From the NCBI GenBank assembly GCA_016716435.1, contig JADJWI010000003.1, positions 1 through 64,000 on the forward strand: DNA of 64,000 nt, given 5' to 3'. Origin of the DNA: Acidobacteriota bacterium (GTDB lineage Bacteria; Acidobacteriota; Blastocatellia; Pyrinomonadales; Pyrinomonadaceae). Below are positions 34,039 through 42,526 of the stretch, piece after piece. The notes under the pieces were generated by a model, which was not told the DNA's origin, made no database searches, and saw nothing but the letters and a program-made list of their open reading frames with translations. The first letter of the stretch is position 1; each line of letters opens with the position of its first letter. The translations under genes were made by a program, and so were the position numbers.

Positions 34039-34326
34039 ATGGAACCGATACGGGTAGAGGGAATCGAGGCCGTTTATCTTTTTGCCGCCATCAATGCCGC
34101 GGTCGGTTTTGTGCTCGGGCTCATCCCGCTCGGTTTCGGATTTTTCCGGGGGCGGGCCAAGCTCGGCGTACTCGGGATAGTTTCCGCGACGCTCGGCGGT
34201 GCGATCCTCGGGCTCTTTCTTGCTCTGCCGGCGGTTGTCATCTTTACGTGGCTCATCATCCGCAGCGATAAGAGCACAACGCCCGACCCGGTCGAATCCG
34301 ACACAGAAAACCCGACCGACCTATGA
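34039..34326 (+). CDS. Small membrane protein between fabZ and lpxA
   Basis: The 95-residue protein has two hydrophobic segments (VYLFAAINAAVGFVLGLIPL and LGIVSATLGGAILGLFLALP) and a charged C-terminal tail (DPVESDTENPTDL). It starts two bases after fabZ ends and overlaps lpxA by four bases, so it is translated with both. I do not recognise the family. The position suggests a link with lipid A synthesis, but nothing in the sequence proves it. Confidence 0.75.
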   Translation: MEPIRVEGIEAVYLFAAINAAVGFVLGLIPLGFGFFRGRAKLGVLGIVSATLGGAILGLFLALPAVVIFTWLIIRSDKSTTPDPVESDTENPTDL

Positions 34327-35099
34327 CCTTCATCCATCAAACGGCGATCGTCGCCCCTGAGGCCGAGCTCGGTGCGGACTGCTACATTGGGCCGTTTTGC
34401 ACGGTCGGCGAGGAAGTTCGGCTTGGGGAAGGTGTCCGGCTTGATTCACATGTGGTCGTCGGCGGGCGAACATCGATAGGCCGCGGAACCCATATCTTCC
34501 CTTTTGCTTCCGTAGGGCTCGCCCCGCAGGACCTGAAATATGGCGGCGAAGAAACCGAGACCTCGATCGGCGAGGAGAACCAGATACGGGAATTCGTTAC
34601 GATCCATCGCGGCACGGCCGGCGGCGGCGGGCGGACACGCATCGGCGATCGCAATCTGCTGATGGCACAGGCCCACGTGGCCCACGACTGCCAGGTCGGG
34701 AACGATGTGATAATGGCGAACGCGGCCACGCTCGCCGGGCACGTTGAGATCGCCGACCGGGCGAACGTCGGGGCATATTCGGGTGTGCACCAATTTTGCC
34801 GCGTCGGCCGCGAGGCGTTTGTCGGCGGGTATTCGGTGGTGGTTAAGGACGCTCCGCCTTTCGCCATAATCCAGGGCAACCATGCCAAATGCTTTGGCCT
34901 CAATCGCGTCGGTATGCGGCGCCGCGGCTACGCAAAAGAGGTCATCGAAAATCTGAACCACGCCTACCGGCTGCTGCTTTCCTCAAAGCTAAACACCACG
35001 CAGGCACTCGAACGCATCCGTGAAGAGATCAGCGGTTGCGAAGAGGTGGACCTCCTGGTCGAGTTCATCGAATCATCAAAACGCGGGGTCGTGCTCTAA
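34323..35099 (+). CDS. lpxA: UDP-N-acetylglucosamine acyltransferase LpxA
   Basis: The 258 residues show left-handed beta-helix hexapeptide repeats from the start (AIVAPEAELGADCYIGPFCT, VRLGEGVRLDSHVVVGG) to about residue 190, including AHVAHDCQVGNDVIMAN with the catalytic His. Then come GNHAKCFGLNRVGMRRRG and a helical tail. It starts lipid A synthesis by adding a 3-hydroxyacyl chain to UDP-GlcNAc. The lpxD gene often found in this operon is absent here and must lie elsewhere. Confidence 0.95.
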   Translation: MTFIHQTAIVAPEAELGADCYIGPFCTVGEEVRLGEGVRLDSHVVVGGRTSIGRGTHIFPFASVGLAPQDLKYGGEETETSIGEENQIREFVTIHRGTAGGGGRTRIGDRNLLMAQAHVAHDCQVGNDVIMANAATLAGHVEIADRANVGAYSGVHQFCRVGREAFVGGYSVVVKDAPPFAIIQGNHAKCFGLNRVGMRRRGYAKEVIENLNHAYRLLLSSKLNTTQALERIREEISGCEEVDLLVEFIESSKRGVVL

Positions 35100-36520
35100 A
35101 CAAACATCTTGCCTGGGTTTAGGATGCCTTTGGGGTCGAAGGCATTTTTGATCGCTTGCATTATCTCGAGCGTCGGGCGGTCGATGGCGTAGTGCATGTA
35201 TTGCGACTTGACGTAGCCGATGCCGTGCTCGCCGGAGATGGTGCCGCCGAGTTCAACGGAGAGCTGAAAGGTCTCGGCGACGCACTCGCGGGCTCGGGCG
35301 ATGGCAGCGGGATCGTTGCGGTCAACTACGAAATTGACATGGATGTTGCCATCGCCGGCATGGCCGAAATTGGCGACGAAGGTGTCGTGCGTTTTGCCGA
35401 TCTGCTCGATGCGGGCGACGAGTTCAGGCACCTTTGACCGCGGCACGACGACGTCCTCGTTTATCTTCAGCGTGCCATATTTCATCAGGCTCGGGCTGAT
35501 CGCCCGGCGGACGTCCCAGAGCTTGTCTTCCTCTTCTTTCGAGCGGGCACGGAGGACGTCGAAACCGCCATTCTCCGCGATGATCTTCTCGATGATGATA
35601 GCCTGCCGCCCGACCTCCTCGCGGGATCCATCGACGGCTACAAGCAGTATCGCTTCGGCCTCTTTCGAGAGCCCGAAGGCGAAATTTTCTTCGACCGCCG
35701 CGACGCAGAACTTGTCGATGACCTCCATCGCCATCGGTAGGATGCCGAGCGGCGTAAATTTGGTGAGCACCTTGCAGGCCGCCTCCATCGAGGTGAAATT
35801 TGCACGAACGGTCGAGGTCGCCTCGGGCATCGGCAGAAGCTTCAGCGTCGCTTCGGTGATGATGCCGAGCATGCCTTCCGAGCCGCACATCAGGCTCGTA
35901 AGGTCAAAGCCGACGACGTTCTTAACGGTCCGCCCGCCGGTGCGGATGATGTCACCCTGGGCCGTTACTACCTCGAGCCCGAGAACGTGGTGCTTGGTCA
36001 CGCCGTACTTCGGCGTCCGCATTCCGCCGGCGTTTTCGGCGATGTTTCCGCCGATGAATGAATCCTTATAACTCGCCGGATCGGGTGCGAACATCAGCCC
36101 GACCTCGGCCGCGGCTTGCTGCACTTCAAAGGTAGTGAGTCCCGGCTGGCAGGTGATGTAGAGGTCATCGGCGTTTATCTCGATGATCTGCTTCATCCGG
36201 TCCGTGCCGATGACGATGCCGCCTTCGACCGGAACCGCACCACCCGTGTAACCGACGCCGCCGCCGCGTGCCGTAGCGGGAAAGACGACCTCGTTTGCGA
36301 GCTTCAGTATGGCAGCCATCTCGGCGGTCGTTGCGGGAAAGACGACGGCTTCGGGCGGAAACTTCTCCTTTACCGCGTCCGCGCCATAGGGCTCGACCCG
36401 TTCAGGATCAACGACGACATTCTCTTCACCGACGATTGCCCGCAGGCGGTCAAGAACATCAGGCCGCGACGCATTGGTCGTCGTGCGGCCGGCGGATTCA
36501 AAATGGATAGACTCGAACAT
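35096..36520 (-). CDS. glcD: FAD-linked oxidase, GlcD type (glycolate/D-lactate oxidase)
   Basis: The 474-residue flavoprotein has an FAD-binding PCMH domain in its first half (VVFPATTAEMAAILKLANE, ARGGGVGYTGGAVPVEGG, GGNIAENAGGMRTPKYG). The substrate-binding cap domain ends with NFGHAGDGNIHVNF and SGEHGIGYVKSQYM, both typical of GlcD and D-lactate dehydrogenases. It oxidises a 2-hydroxy acid to the keto acid. GlcE and GlcF partners are not adjacent, so the electron acceptor is unclear and a D-lactate dehydrogenase role is equally possible. Confidence 0.88.
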   Translation of the reverse strand: MFESIHFESAGRTTTNASRPDVLDRLRAIVGEENVVVDPERVEPYGADAVKEKFPPEAVVFPATTAEMAAILKLANEVVFPATARGGGVGYTGGAVPVEGGIVIGTDRMKQIIEINADDLYITCQPGLTTFEVQQAAAEVGLMFAPDPASYKDSFIGGNIAENAGGMRTPKYGVTKHHVLGLEVVTAQGDIIRTGGRTVKNVVGFDLTSLMCGSEGMLGIITEATLKLLPMPEATSTVRANFTSMEAACKVLTKFTPLGILPMAMEVIDKFCVAAVEENFAFGLSKEAEAILLVAVDGSREEVGRQAIIIEKIIAENGGFDVLRARSKEEEDKLWDVRRAISPSLMKYGTLKINEDVVVPRSKVPELVARIEQIGKTHDTFVANFGHAGDGNIHVNFVVDRNDPAAIARARECVAETFQLSVELGGTISGEHGIGYVKSQYMHYAIDRPTLEIMQAIKNAFDPKGILNPGKMFV

Positions 36521-36522
36521 AC

Positions 36523-37806
36523 CTAAAAATCCCCTTGCAGGCCGAATGTCTCTATCCGCGGTTGGCCAGTTGAACTTTGCAGAATGAAAAAAACACGCTG
36601 GCCGTCGATGGCACGAGTTACGGCCGGGTCCGTGCGGCCGTCGCCGTCATAATCGCCGAGCTTTACCACATCGCTTGAAAGTCCCCACGGGATGACAGAC
36701 ATCGACCCGTCGGAGCTTCGGCGGATGTAGAAGAAACGCTGGCCGCTCTGGTTGCGGATGACCAGAAGATCGGCCTTTCCGTCGCCGTCGAAATCGCTCC
36801 GGCCGGTGAAAAAGGCGTCGTTGCTTAAGCCCCATTGGATAACGCTGACGGATCCGTCCGAACTGTTCCTGACCCACCAATATCGCAGGCCGCCTTCGCT
36901 TCGGGCGATGGCGAGGTCTGCCGTGCCGTCACCGTCAAAATCGTTCGGGGCAGGAACATCGCCGGGCTGTCCCCAATATTCATAGCGAACGGAGCCGGTC
37001 GAGCTTTCGATAATGTACCAAACGCCGCCGCGGAAAACAGCGATATCAAATCGGCCGTCGCCGTCGTAATCCGCCGCCGCGAAGAAGTCGCTGAGCGATG
37101 AACTGCCCCATTGCGTCGTTTCGAGTACGTTCGTCGAACTCGGCAAGATCCGCCAGAAGACCTCCGAGGCGTAACGTGCGGTAGAGAAATCGGAGCGGGC
37201 ATCGCCGTCCCAATCGACCGTCAGCGAGACCGAGTCGCCCGGTTCGCCGAGCCGCTGTTCGAGGTAACCGCCGTCGGTGCTGCGAAGAGCGAAGAAGGTG
37301 TTCACCGAGTTGCGATAGACCTGCAGGTCGGTCCGGCCGTCACCGTCGTAGTCGTTGTAAGTGCCGTTCGCGAGTTTAAATTGGCCTCGGATCTCGCCCG
37401 CGGGAAACCCCGCCGACGATATCTGTGCATACCAGCGGTTCGAGCGGAACTCACCAGCAACGTCACCGCTGCTTCCAAGACTAAGCCCGAAGCTGCCGCT
37501 TTGATCGGCAAGTGGCAAAGAGAACACCGGCGCCGCCGTCTGCCCGACAGCCGTATTTCGATGGAGTGTGAAAGAGGTCCCAGCAGCCACGCCGGAATAC
37601 GAACAATCAAGGTTGAAACCGGTGCCCTGAGCATCAAGCACAGCGGAGCAAAATCCTCTGCCGAAAGATGCACTGACCGGAACCACCTGAAGGCCTGAAA
37701 GCGACGCAACGAACTTCTGCTGGGCGTGAACGCGTCCAACCGAGATCGTCACAAAAGCAAAAACCGCAACGGCCCAAACACCGGACCGGATCACTGATTT
37801 CAACAT
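36523..37806 (-). CDS. Secreted CHRD domain plus FG-GAP/VCBS repeat protein
   Basis: After a signal peptide ending VGRVHAQ, residues 30-145 form a CHRD domain (FVASLSGLQVVPVSASFGRG ... GFPAGEIRGQFKL). Six or so FG-GAP/VCBS-like repeats follow, each with a calcium-loop core such as DYDGDGRTDLQVY, DWDGDARSDFS, DYDGDGRFDIAVF, DFDGDGTADLAIA, DFDGDGKADLLVI and DYDGDGRTDPAVT. The repeats should fold as a beta-propeller that binds calcium. The protein is probably outside the cell and used for adhesion or scaffolding. It precedes the glcD gene by two bases, though I see no functional tie. Confidence 0.85.
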   Translation of the reverse strand: MLKSVIRSGVWAVAVFAFVTISVGRVHAQQKFVASLSGLQVVPVSASFGRGFCSAVLDAQGTGFNLDCSYSGVAAGTSFTLHRNTAVGQTAAPVFSLPLADQSGSFGLSLGSSGDVAGEFRSNRWYAQISSAGFPAGEIRGQFKLANGTYNDYDGDGRTDLQVYRNSVNTFFALRSTDGGYLEQRLGEPGDSVSLTVDWDGDARSDFSTARYASEVFWRILPSSTNVLETTQWGSSSLSDFFAAADYDGDGRFDIAVFRGGVWYIIESSTGSVRYEYWGQPGDVPAPNDFDGDGTADLAIARSEGGLRYWWVRNSSDGSVSVIQWGLSNDAFFTGRSDFDGDGKADLLVIRNQSGQRFFYIRRSSDGSMSVIPWGLSSDVVKLGDYDGDGRTDPAVTRAIDGQRVFFILQSSTGQPRIETFGLQGDF

Positions 37807-37811
37807 ACTAC

Positions 37812-39119
37812 TTAGATCACTTCTTCTAATCGATCATCCCAGTTTTGCTCTTTGGGCTCGCCGAGCCGGCCCAGCGACTTAGCAACGATCATCGAGACCG
37901 TAGCGTCGCCGGTGACGTTGATCGTTGTCCGGCACATATCGAGCGGCCGGTCGATGGCGAAAATGAGAGCAAGGCCGACCTCGGGAATTCCGGCCTGTGC
38001 GAGAACGATGACAAGCATCACCATTCCCGCTCCGGGAACCGCAGCACTGCCGATAGAGGCGAGCGTTGCCGTAAGGATAATGCCGAGCTGTGTTCCAAAG
38101 CTCAGGTCCATCCCGAAGGTCTGGGCGATAAAAACGGCTGCGACGGCTTGGTAAAGACTAGTGCCGTCCATATTTACCGTCGCGCCGATCGGAAGCACGA
38201 AGCTCGCGACGTCATCATCAACGCCGAGGTGCTCGGTAACGCGCTCCATCGTCACCGGAAGCGTGGCCGCACTTGAGCTCGTCGAAAATGCCAGAAGCTG
38301 CGCCGGGGCGATTCCCTTGAGGAAAAACGCTGGGGACTTTTTGGTAAATGCCCAAACAAGAAAAATGTAAAAGCAATACAGTAGGGCGAGCCCTAAGACG
38401 ACCGACATCGCATACCAAAGCAGTGCGAAAAAGAGATCCGGCCCCGGAGCCTCAGCAATGATCGCCGCGAGCAACGCAAAGACACCGAATGGAGCCGCCA
38501 GCATTATCAGGTCAATCATCTTGAGCACAACTTCATTGAGCCCGTTAAAGAATCCTTTCACCGGAGCCGCCTTGTCGGGCGGTATCAATATCAGCCCGAT
38601 GCCGAAAAACAATGCAAAAATGATCACCTGCAGCATGTTGCCGTTTGAGCTAGCCGCGGCAATGATATTCTCCGGCACCAGGTCTTCGAGTGGCTTTAGC
38701 GGGCCTGTCTCTTTCTGCTTTTCTGCGGCGGTGATGCGAGCTCCTGCATCTTTCTCATAACTTGCAAGAAGTTGGGTGCGGGTCTCTTCGCTGACTGCAC
38801 TTCCGGGCTTAACGATGTTAACGATGGCGAGCCCAAGACTGACCGCGATCACGGTCGTCGCGATATAGATCGCGATGGTCCGCACGCCCATCTTTGAAAG
38901 TTGTGTGATGTTGTTAAGGTCGGCAATGCCGGAGATCAGCGAACCGAGAATGAGCGGGATCGCGATCAGCTTCAGGGCATTGATAAAGATCGTTCCGAAC
39001 GGTTTTATCCAGTCAACGATAAAACCTTTTCCCCATTCGAACTGGATAAGTAATGCCGCGAAAGCCACGCCCGCAGCCATACCGAGCAGTATCCGCCAGT
39101 GCAACGCAAGTTTTTTCAT
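37812..39119 (-). CDS. Dicarboxylate/amino acid:cation symporter (DAACS), copy 1
   Basis: The protein has about 435 residues from the ATG at 39119 (MKKLALHWRILLGMAAG); the longer frame upstream has a poor Cys- and Ser-rich extension. The family landmarks are AFSTSSSAATLPVTME (hairpin HP1), GATVNMDGTSLYQAVAAVF (the NMDGT motif of membrane segment 7), AAVPGAGMVMLVIVLAQAG (HP2) and DRPLDMCRTTINVTGD (segment 8). It should import glutamate, aspartate or C4-dicarboxylates with Na+ or H+. A second family member stands divergently beside it. Confidence 0.92.
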   Translation of the reverse strand: MKKLALHWRILLGMAAGVAFAALLIQFEWGKGFIVDWIKPFGTIFINALKLIAIPLILGSLISGIADLNNITQLSKMGVRTIAIYIATTVIAVSLGLAIVNIVKPGSAVSEETRTQLLASYEKDAGARITAAEKQKETGPLKPLEDLVPENIIAAASSNGNMLQVIIFALFFGIGLILIPPDKAAPVKGFFNGLNEVVLKMIDLIMLAAPFGVFALLAAIIAEAPGPDLFFALLWYAMSVVLGLALLYCFYIFLVWAFTKKSPAFFLKGIAPAQLLAFSTSSSAATLPVTMERVTEHLGVDDDVASFVLPIGATVNMDGTSLYQAVAAVFIAQTFGMDLSFGTQLGIILTATLASIGSAAVPGAGMVMLVIVLAQAGIPEVGLALIFAIDRPLDMCRTTINVTGDATVSMIVAKSLGRLGEPKEQNWDDRLEEVI

Positions 39120-39156
39120 GTAGGGAAGTTTCGCCTTTTTTGCTCGCCAAATCAAA

Positions 39157-39218
39157 CAACATAAGTTCGGAAGCCACGCACCGCATAGACAGGAGCTACT
39201 TCGTTGCAACTTATGTTG
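39157..39218. promoter_or_regulatory. 11-bp inverted repeat between divergent symporter genes
   Basis: CAACATAAGTT at 39157 is matched exactly by AACTTATGTTG at 39208. The second arm is embedded in TTGCAA-N6-TTGCAA. The site lies just upstream of the copy 1 start and about 130 bases before copy 2, where a shared operator would be expected. There is no regulator gene next to it. Confidence 0.4.
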
Positions 39219-39347
39219 CAAACTGCATTAGGTCCCGAAGTAAATCTTCAAAGCGCGGACCGTAAGCCCCTTTTAAGCTTGTAGTCACCGGGCTTTTCTC
39301 ACATAATTCGAGTGCTTCAACAGATTTTCTCGCGACCGGAGAGTTAA

Positions 39348-40757
39348 ATGAGCAACAGTGAAAAAGAGCAGATACCGCCCGATGACTACGAGCAGGAACT
39401 AACGACTGACCTTGACGACGACACACCGGACAAGCCGAAGGGCATGCCGCTGCACACAAAGATCCTGATCGGCCTCGTGGTCGGCGTCGGTGGAGGGCTG
39501 CTCGCCAATTGGATCTGGGGCGGCGACCACAGCGGCGTTGTCTGGACGGTTGAGAACATCACCAGGCCGGTCGGGCAGCTTTTCCTCAACCTTCTTCTGA
39601 TGATCGTTGTGCCGCTGGTTTTCTCGTCGCTGGTCGTCGGCGTTGCGGGGATCGGCGATATCCGCAAGCTCGGCCGGATCGGGTTCAAATCATTCGCCTA
39701 TACGCTCATCATTTCGGCCATCTCGGTCGTTATTGGGCTGACGCTGGCGAATACGATCAGGCCCGGCGAACGGATCAGCCCCGAGACTGCCGCGGCGCTG
39801 AAAGAAGAATTCAGCAGCGGAGCCTCAGCCGCCACCGAGGCCCAGCGAAAAGCGGCCGAGACAGCAAAGGCGGATACGCCGTTGATGCAGGCCGTGAAGA
39901 CCATCGTCCCGAGCAACGTCTTCAATTCGATCTCCGCAGCGAGCCCGAACATGCTCCACATAATGTTCTTTGCGCTCATCATTGGGGTCGCTATAACGCT
40001 CCTGCCTTCAGCGGTCTCGGCTCCGTTTGTGAATGTCTGCGAATCGCTTTTTGCGATTACGGCAAAGATCATTGATATCGTGATGAAATTCGCTCCATAC
40101 GCGGTGGCGTGCCTACTTTTCAACAACATCGCGCAGTTTGGGCTCGAGCTTCTTCAATCGCTCGGATGGTTCGTCGTTACGGTGCTCCTCGGTCTCTCGA
40201 TCCATTTCTTCGGCGTCTATTCGCTCTCGATCTATTTCCTTTCGCGGCTCAATCCGCTGGATTTCTTCCGGCGCGTTCGGACGGTGATTTTGACGGCTTT
40301 CTCAACCTCATCTTCGAACGCGACACTGCCGACCGCACTTCGCGTTACGCATGAGAACCTCGGAGTGCCAAAAGAGATCAATAGCTTTGTGCTTACGGTC
40401 GGAGCGACGGCGAACCAGAACGGAACTGCTCTCTACGAGGGCGTGACGGTGCTCTTCCTCGCACAGCTTGCCGGTGTTGATCTGACGATTTCACTGCAAT
40501 TGATGGTCGTTTATCTCGCCATCCTTGGCGGCATCGGGACTGCAGGCGTGCCGAGCGGCTCGATTCCCTTCATCATCGGCATTCTCTTCATGATCGGCAT
40601 CGATCCGGCACTGATCGCAATCATCCTCGGCGTTGATCGCCTATTGGATATGTGCCGTACAACGCTGAACGTTGTTGGCGACATCACGGCCGCAACTTTC
40701 GTCGCCCGGAGCGAAGGATACGAGCTGTTGCAGACCCGCGAAGATATTGGAGCTTGA
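39348..40757 (+). CDS. Dicarboxylate/amino acid:cation symporter (DAACS), copy 2
   Basis: The 469-residue protein opens with an acidic cytoplasmic tail (EQIPPDDYEQELTTDLDDD) before the first membrane segment. It has TAFSTSSSNATLPTALRV (HP1), GATANQNGTALYEGVTVLF in segment 7, GTAGVPSGSIPFIIGILF (HP2) and DRLLDMCRTTLNVVGD. The segment 7 motif is NQNGT here, where copy 1 has NMDGT, so substrate or ion coupling may differ. The pair is divergent with 228 bases between start codons. Confidence 0.92.
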   Translation: MSNSEKEQIPPDDYEQELTTDLDDDTPDKPKGMPLHTKILIGLVVGVGGGLLANWIWGGDHSGVVWTVENITRPVGQLFLNLLLMIVVPLVFSSLVVGVAGIGDIRKLGRIGFKSFAYTLIISAISVVIGLTLANTIRPGERISPETAAALKEEFSSGASAATEAQRKAAETAKADTPLMQAVKTIVPSNVFNSISAASPNMLHIMFFALIIGVAITLLPSAVSAPFVNVCESLFAITAKIIDIVMKFAPYAVACLLFNNIAQFGLELLQSLGWFVVTVLLGLSIHFFGVYSLSIYFLSRLNPLDFFRRVRTVILTAFSTSSSNATLPTALRVTHENLGVPKEINSFVLTVGATANQNGTALYEGVTVLFLAQLAGVDLTISLQLMVVYLAILGGIGTAGVPSGSIPFIIGILFMIGIDPALIAIILGVDRLLDMCRTTLNVVGDITAATFVARSEGYELLQTREDIGA

Positions 40758-40816
40758 TAGGTTTGAGTGTAGTATTGCGGGAACACCTCTAAATTTTTCG
40801 GCGGAGGACTGGGCTT

Positions 40817-41524
40817 ATGTTTCCGATCGGCGATGACAACAGTGATATAAAGATAGTTCCTTTTGTGAACTATCTTTTCATCGGGCTCAACGTGCTTGTC
40901 TTTGTGCTGCTGCAGCAGCTCGGGTCGAGCGAGTCGTTCACGTACGCCTGGTCGCTGGTGCCGCAGGAGATAACGACGGGAGTTGACCTGAGCGGTGTAC
41001 AGGTCGTTCGCGACTCGATGGGAAACTCGGCCGAGATACGGCATTATTCGACGCCGCTGTCGGTCTATTTCAATTTCATCAGCTCGATGTTCATGCACGG
41101 CAGTATCGGACACATCGTCGGAAACATGTTGTTCCTTTTCGTCTTTGGCGATAATCTCGAGAACCTGATGGGCCACGTCCGGTTTGCCGCTTTTTATATC
41201 TTTTGCGGCATCGCTGCGGCTCTTGCCCAGGTCGCGATGGACACCTCGTCAGTAATACCGATGCTCGGAGCCTCGGGGGCGATCTCCGGTGTGCTCGGCG
41301 GCTACATACTCCTTTTTCCGCAGCGGCAGGTGCGGGCCGTTATCTTCAACTTCCTCACGACGGTGCCGGCCTTTGTCGCACTCGGTATCTGGATCGTCTA
41401 CCAGATCGTTCTCGGAGCATTGACACCGGCGGGGACGGGCGGCGTCGCCTATGCGGCACACATCGGGGGCTTCATCGCCGGACTTGCACTTGTCAAGGTC
41501 TTCACCATTGGCCGCAGGGTCTGA
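40817..41524 (+). CDS. Rhomboid-family intramembrane serine protease
   Basis: The 235-residue protein has six likely membrane helices. The catalytic dyad is visible: Ser in MLGASGAISGVLGG and His in YAAHIGGFIAG. The oxyanion pocket segment FMHGSIGHIVGNMLFL is also present. Rhomboids cut membrane proteins within or next to their transmembrane helices. The GGAG-type site upstream (GGCGGAGGACTGGGCTT) is distant from the start. The substrate is unknown. Confidence 0.92.
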   Translation: MFPIGDDNSDIKIVPFVNYLFIGLNVLVFVLLQQLGSSESFTYAWSLVPQEITTGVDLSGVQVVRDSMGNSAEIRHYSTPLSVYFNFISSMFMHGSIGHIVGNMLFLFVFGDNLENLMGHVRFAAFYIFCGIAAALAQVAMDTSSVIPMLGASGAISGVLGGYILLFPQRQVRAVIFNFLTTVPAFVALGIWIVYQIVLGALTPAGTGGVAYAAHIGGFIAGLALVKVFTIGRRV

Positions 41525-41539
41525 GCGGCCGCAATCGTT

Positions 41540-42514
41540 ATGAGCTTCGCATGCCGGGTTTGCGGCAACGCATCAGGAAACGCCGAGCACACTGCTCGCG
41601 AGATGATGTTTGGCACTCGCGACGAATTCGTTTATTGCGAATGCTCGAAATGCGGGACTCTTCAGATCAAGGAAATACCCGAGCTCGCGAAATACTATCC
41701 CGATAATTACCTGTCGTTTAACTCTGAAACGCCGGTCGGCCGGACGGCGATCCACCGATTTGCGGCACGGGTGATCGGACAACATTTTGTAGAAGGACGC
41801 GGGTTTGCCGGCAAGCTTTTGTCCCGAATGCGGCCCGGTTTTGCCGGGAACTTCCCGGCGACCCTGCGCGATCCTGAGCTCAGACTCACCTTTGATTCGC
41901 GGATACTCGATTTCGGCTGCGGCAAGGGGCAACTGCTTCAAACGCTGCATTATTTCGGCTTTCGCGACCTGACCGGTGCCGATGCATTCATCGAAGGCGA
42001 CATCGAGCTGCCCACCGGGGTTCGCATTCTGAAGCGGCCGCTCAGCGAACTCGAACCTGGATTTGACCTGATCATAATGAGCCATTCGTTCGAGCATTTG
42101 CCCGATCCGAAGGCGGCATTGCGTGATGCGTTTCGGCTGCTCCGGCCGGACGGCCACCTTCTGATTGCGATGCCGGTGATCAACTTTGCTTGGGAGAAAT
42201 ACGCAACGGACTGGGTTCAGCTCGACGCTCCGCGGCATTTGTATCTTTTTACTGAACGGGCTTTCACTGACCTTGCGAACGACGCCGGATTCTCCGTCGC
42301 TTCCGTCCGCTATGAATCGAAGGCGTTTCAGTTCTGGGGAAGTGAAATGTATAGGCAGGATATTCAGCTAATACCAGACGGGGCACCGGGCGTGATCCAT
42401 CCGCCGGATATTTTCACGGACGCTCAGATGGCCGAGTGGGAACGCGAAGCGGCAAGGCTGAATGCGGAAGGCCGCGGAGATACCGCGACCTTCATACTCA
42501 AGCGGCCCGAATAG
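41540..42514 (+). CDS. Class I methyltransferase with zinc-ribbon N-terminus
   Basis: Residues 1-45 hold two CxxC pairs (ACRVCGN and CECSKCGTLQ) that should bind zinc. The methyltransferase core begins ILDFGCGKGQLLQTL, with FDLIIMSHSFEHLPDPKAAL and LRPDGHLLIAMPV after it. This layout is common among sugar or lipid C-methyltransferases of cell-surface pathways. It starts 15 bases after the rhomboid gene and may be co-transcribed with it. The acceptor is unknown. Confidence 0.85.
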   Translation: MSFACRVCGNASGNAEHTAREMMFGTRDEFVYCECSKCGTLQIKEIPELAKYYPDNYLSFNSETPVGRTAIHRFAARVIGQHFVEGRGFAGKLLSRMRPGFAGNFPATLRDPELRLTFDSRILDFGCGKGQLLQTLHYFGFRDLTGADAFIEGDIELPTGVRILKRPLSELEPGFDLIIMSHSFEHLPDPKAALRDAFRLLRPDGHLLIAMPVINFAWEKYATDWVQLDAPRHLYLFTERAFTDLANDAGFSVASVRYESKAFQFWGSEMYRQDIQLIPDGAPGVIHPPDIFTDAQMAEWEREAARLNAEGRGDTATFILKRPE

Positions 42515-42526
42515 AAACATGGACCG

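Noticed and set aside
34039..34326. The 95-residue gene as a divergent lpxD
   Set aside because: It is far too short, has two membrane segments and no hexapeptide repeats.
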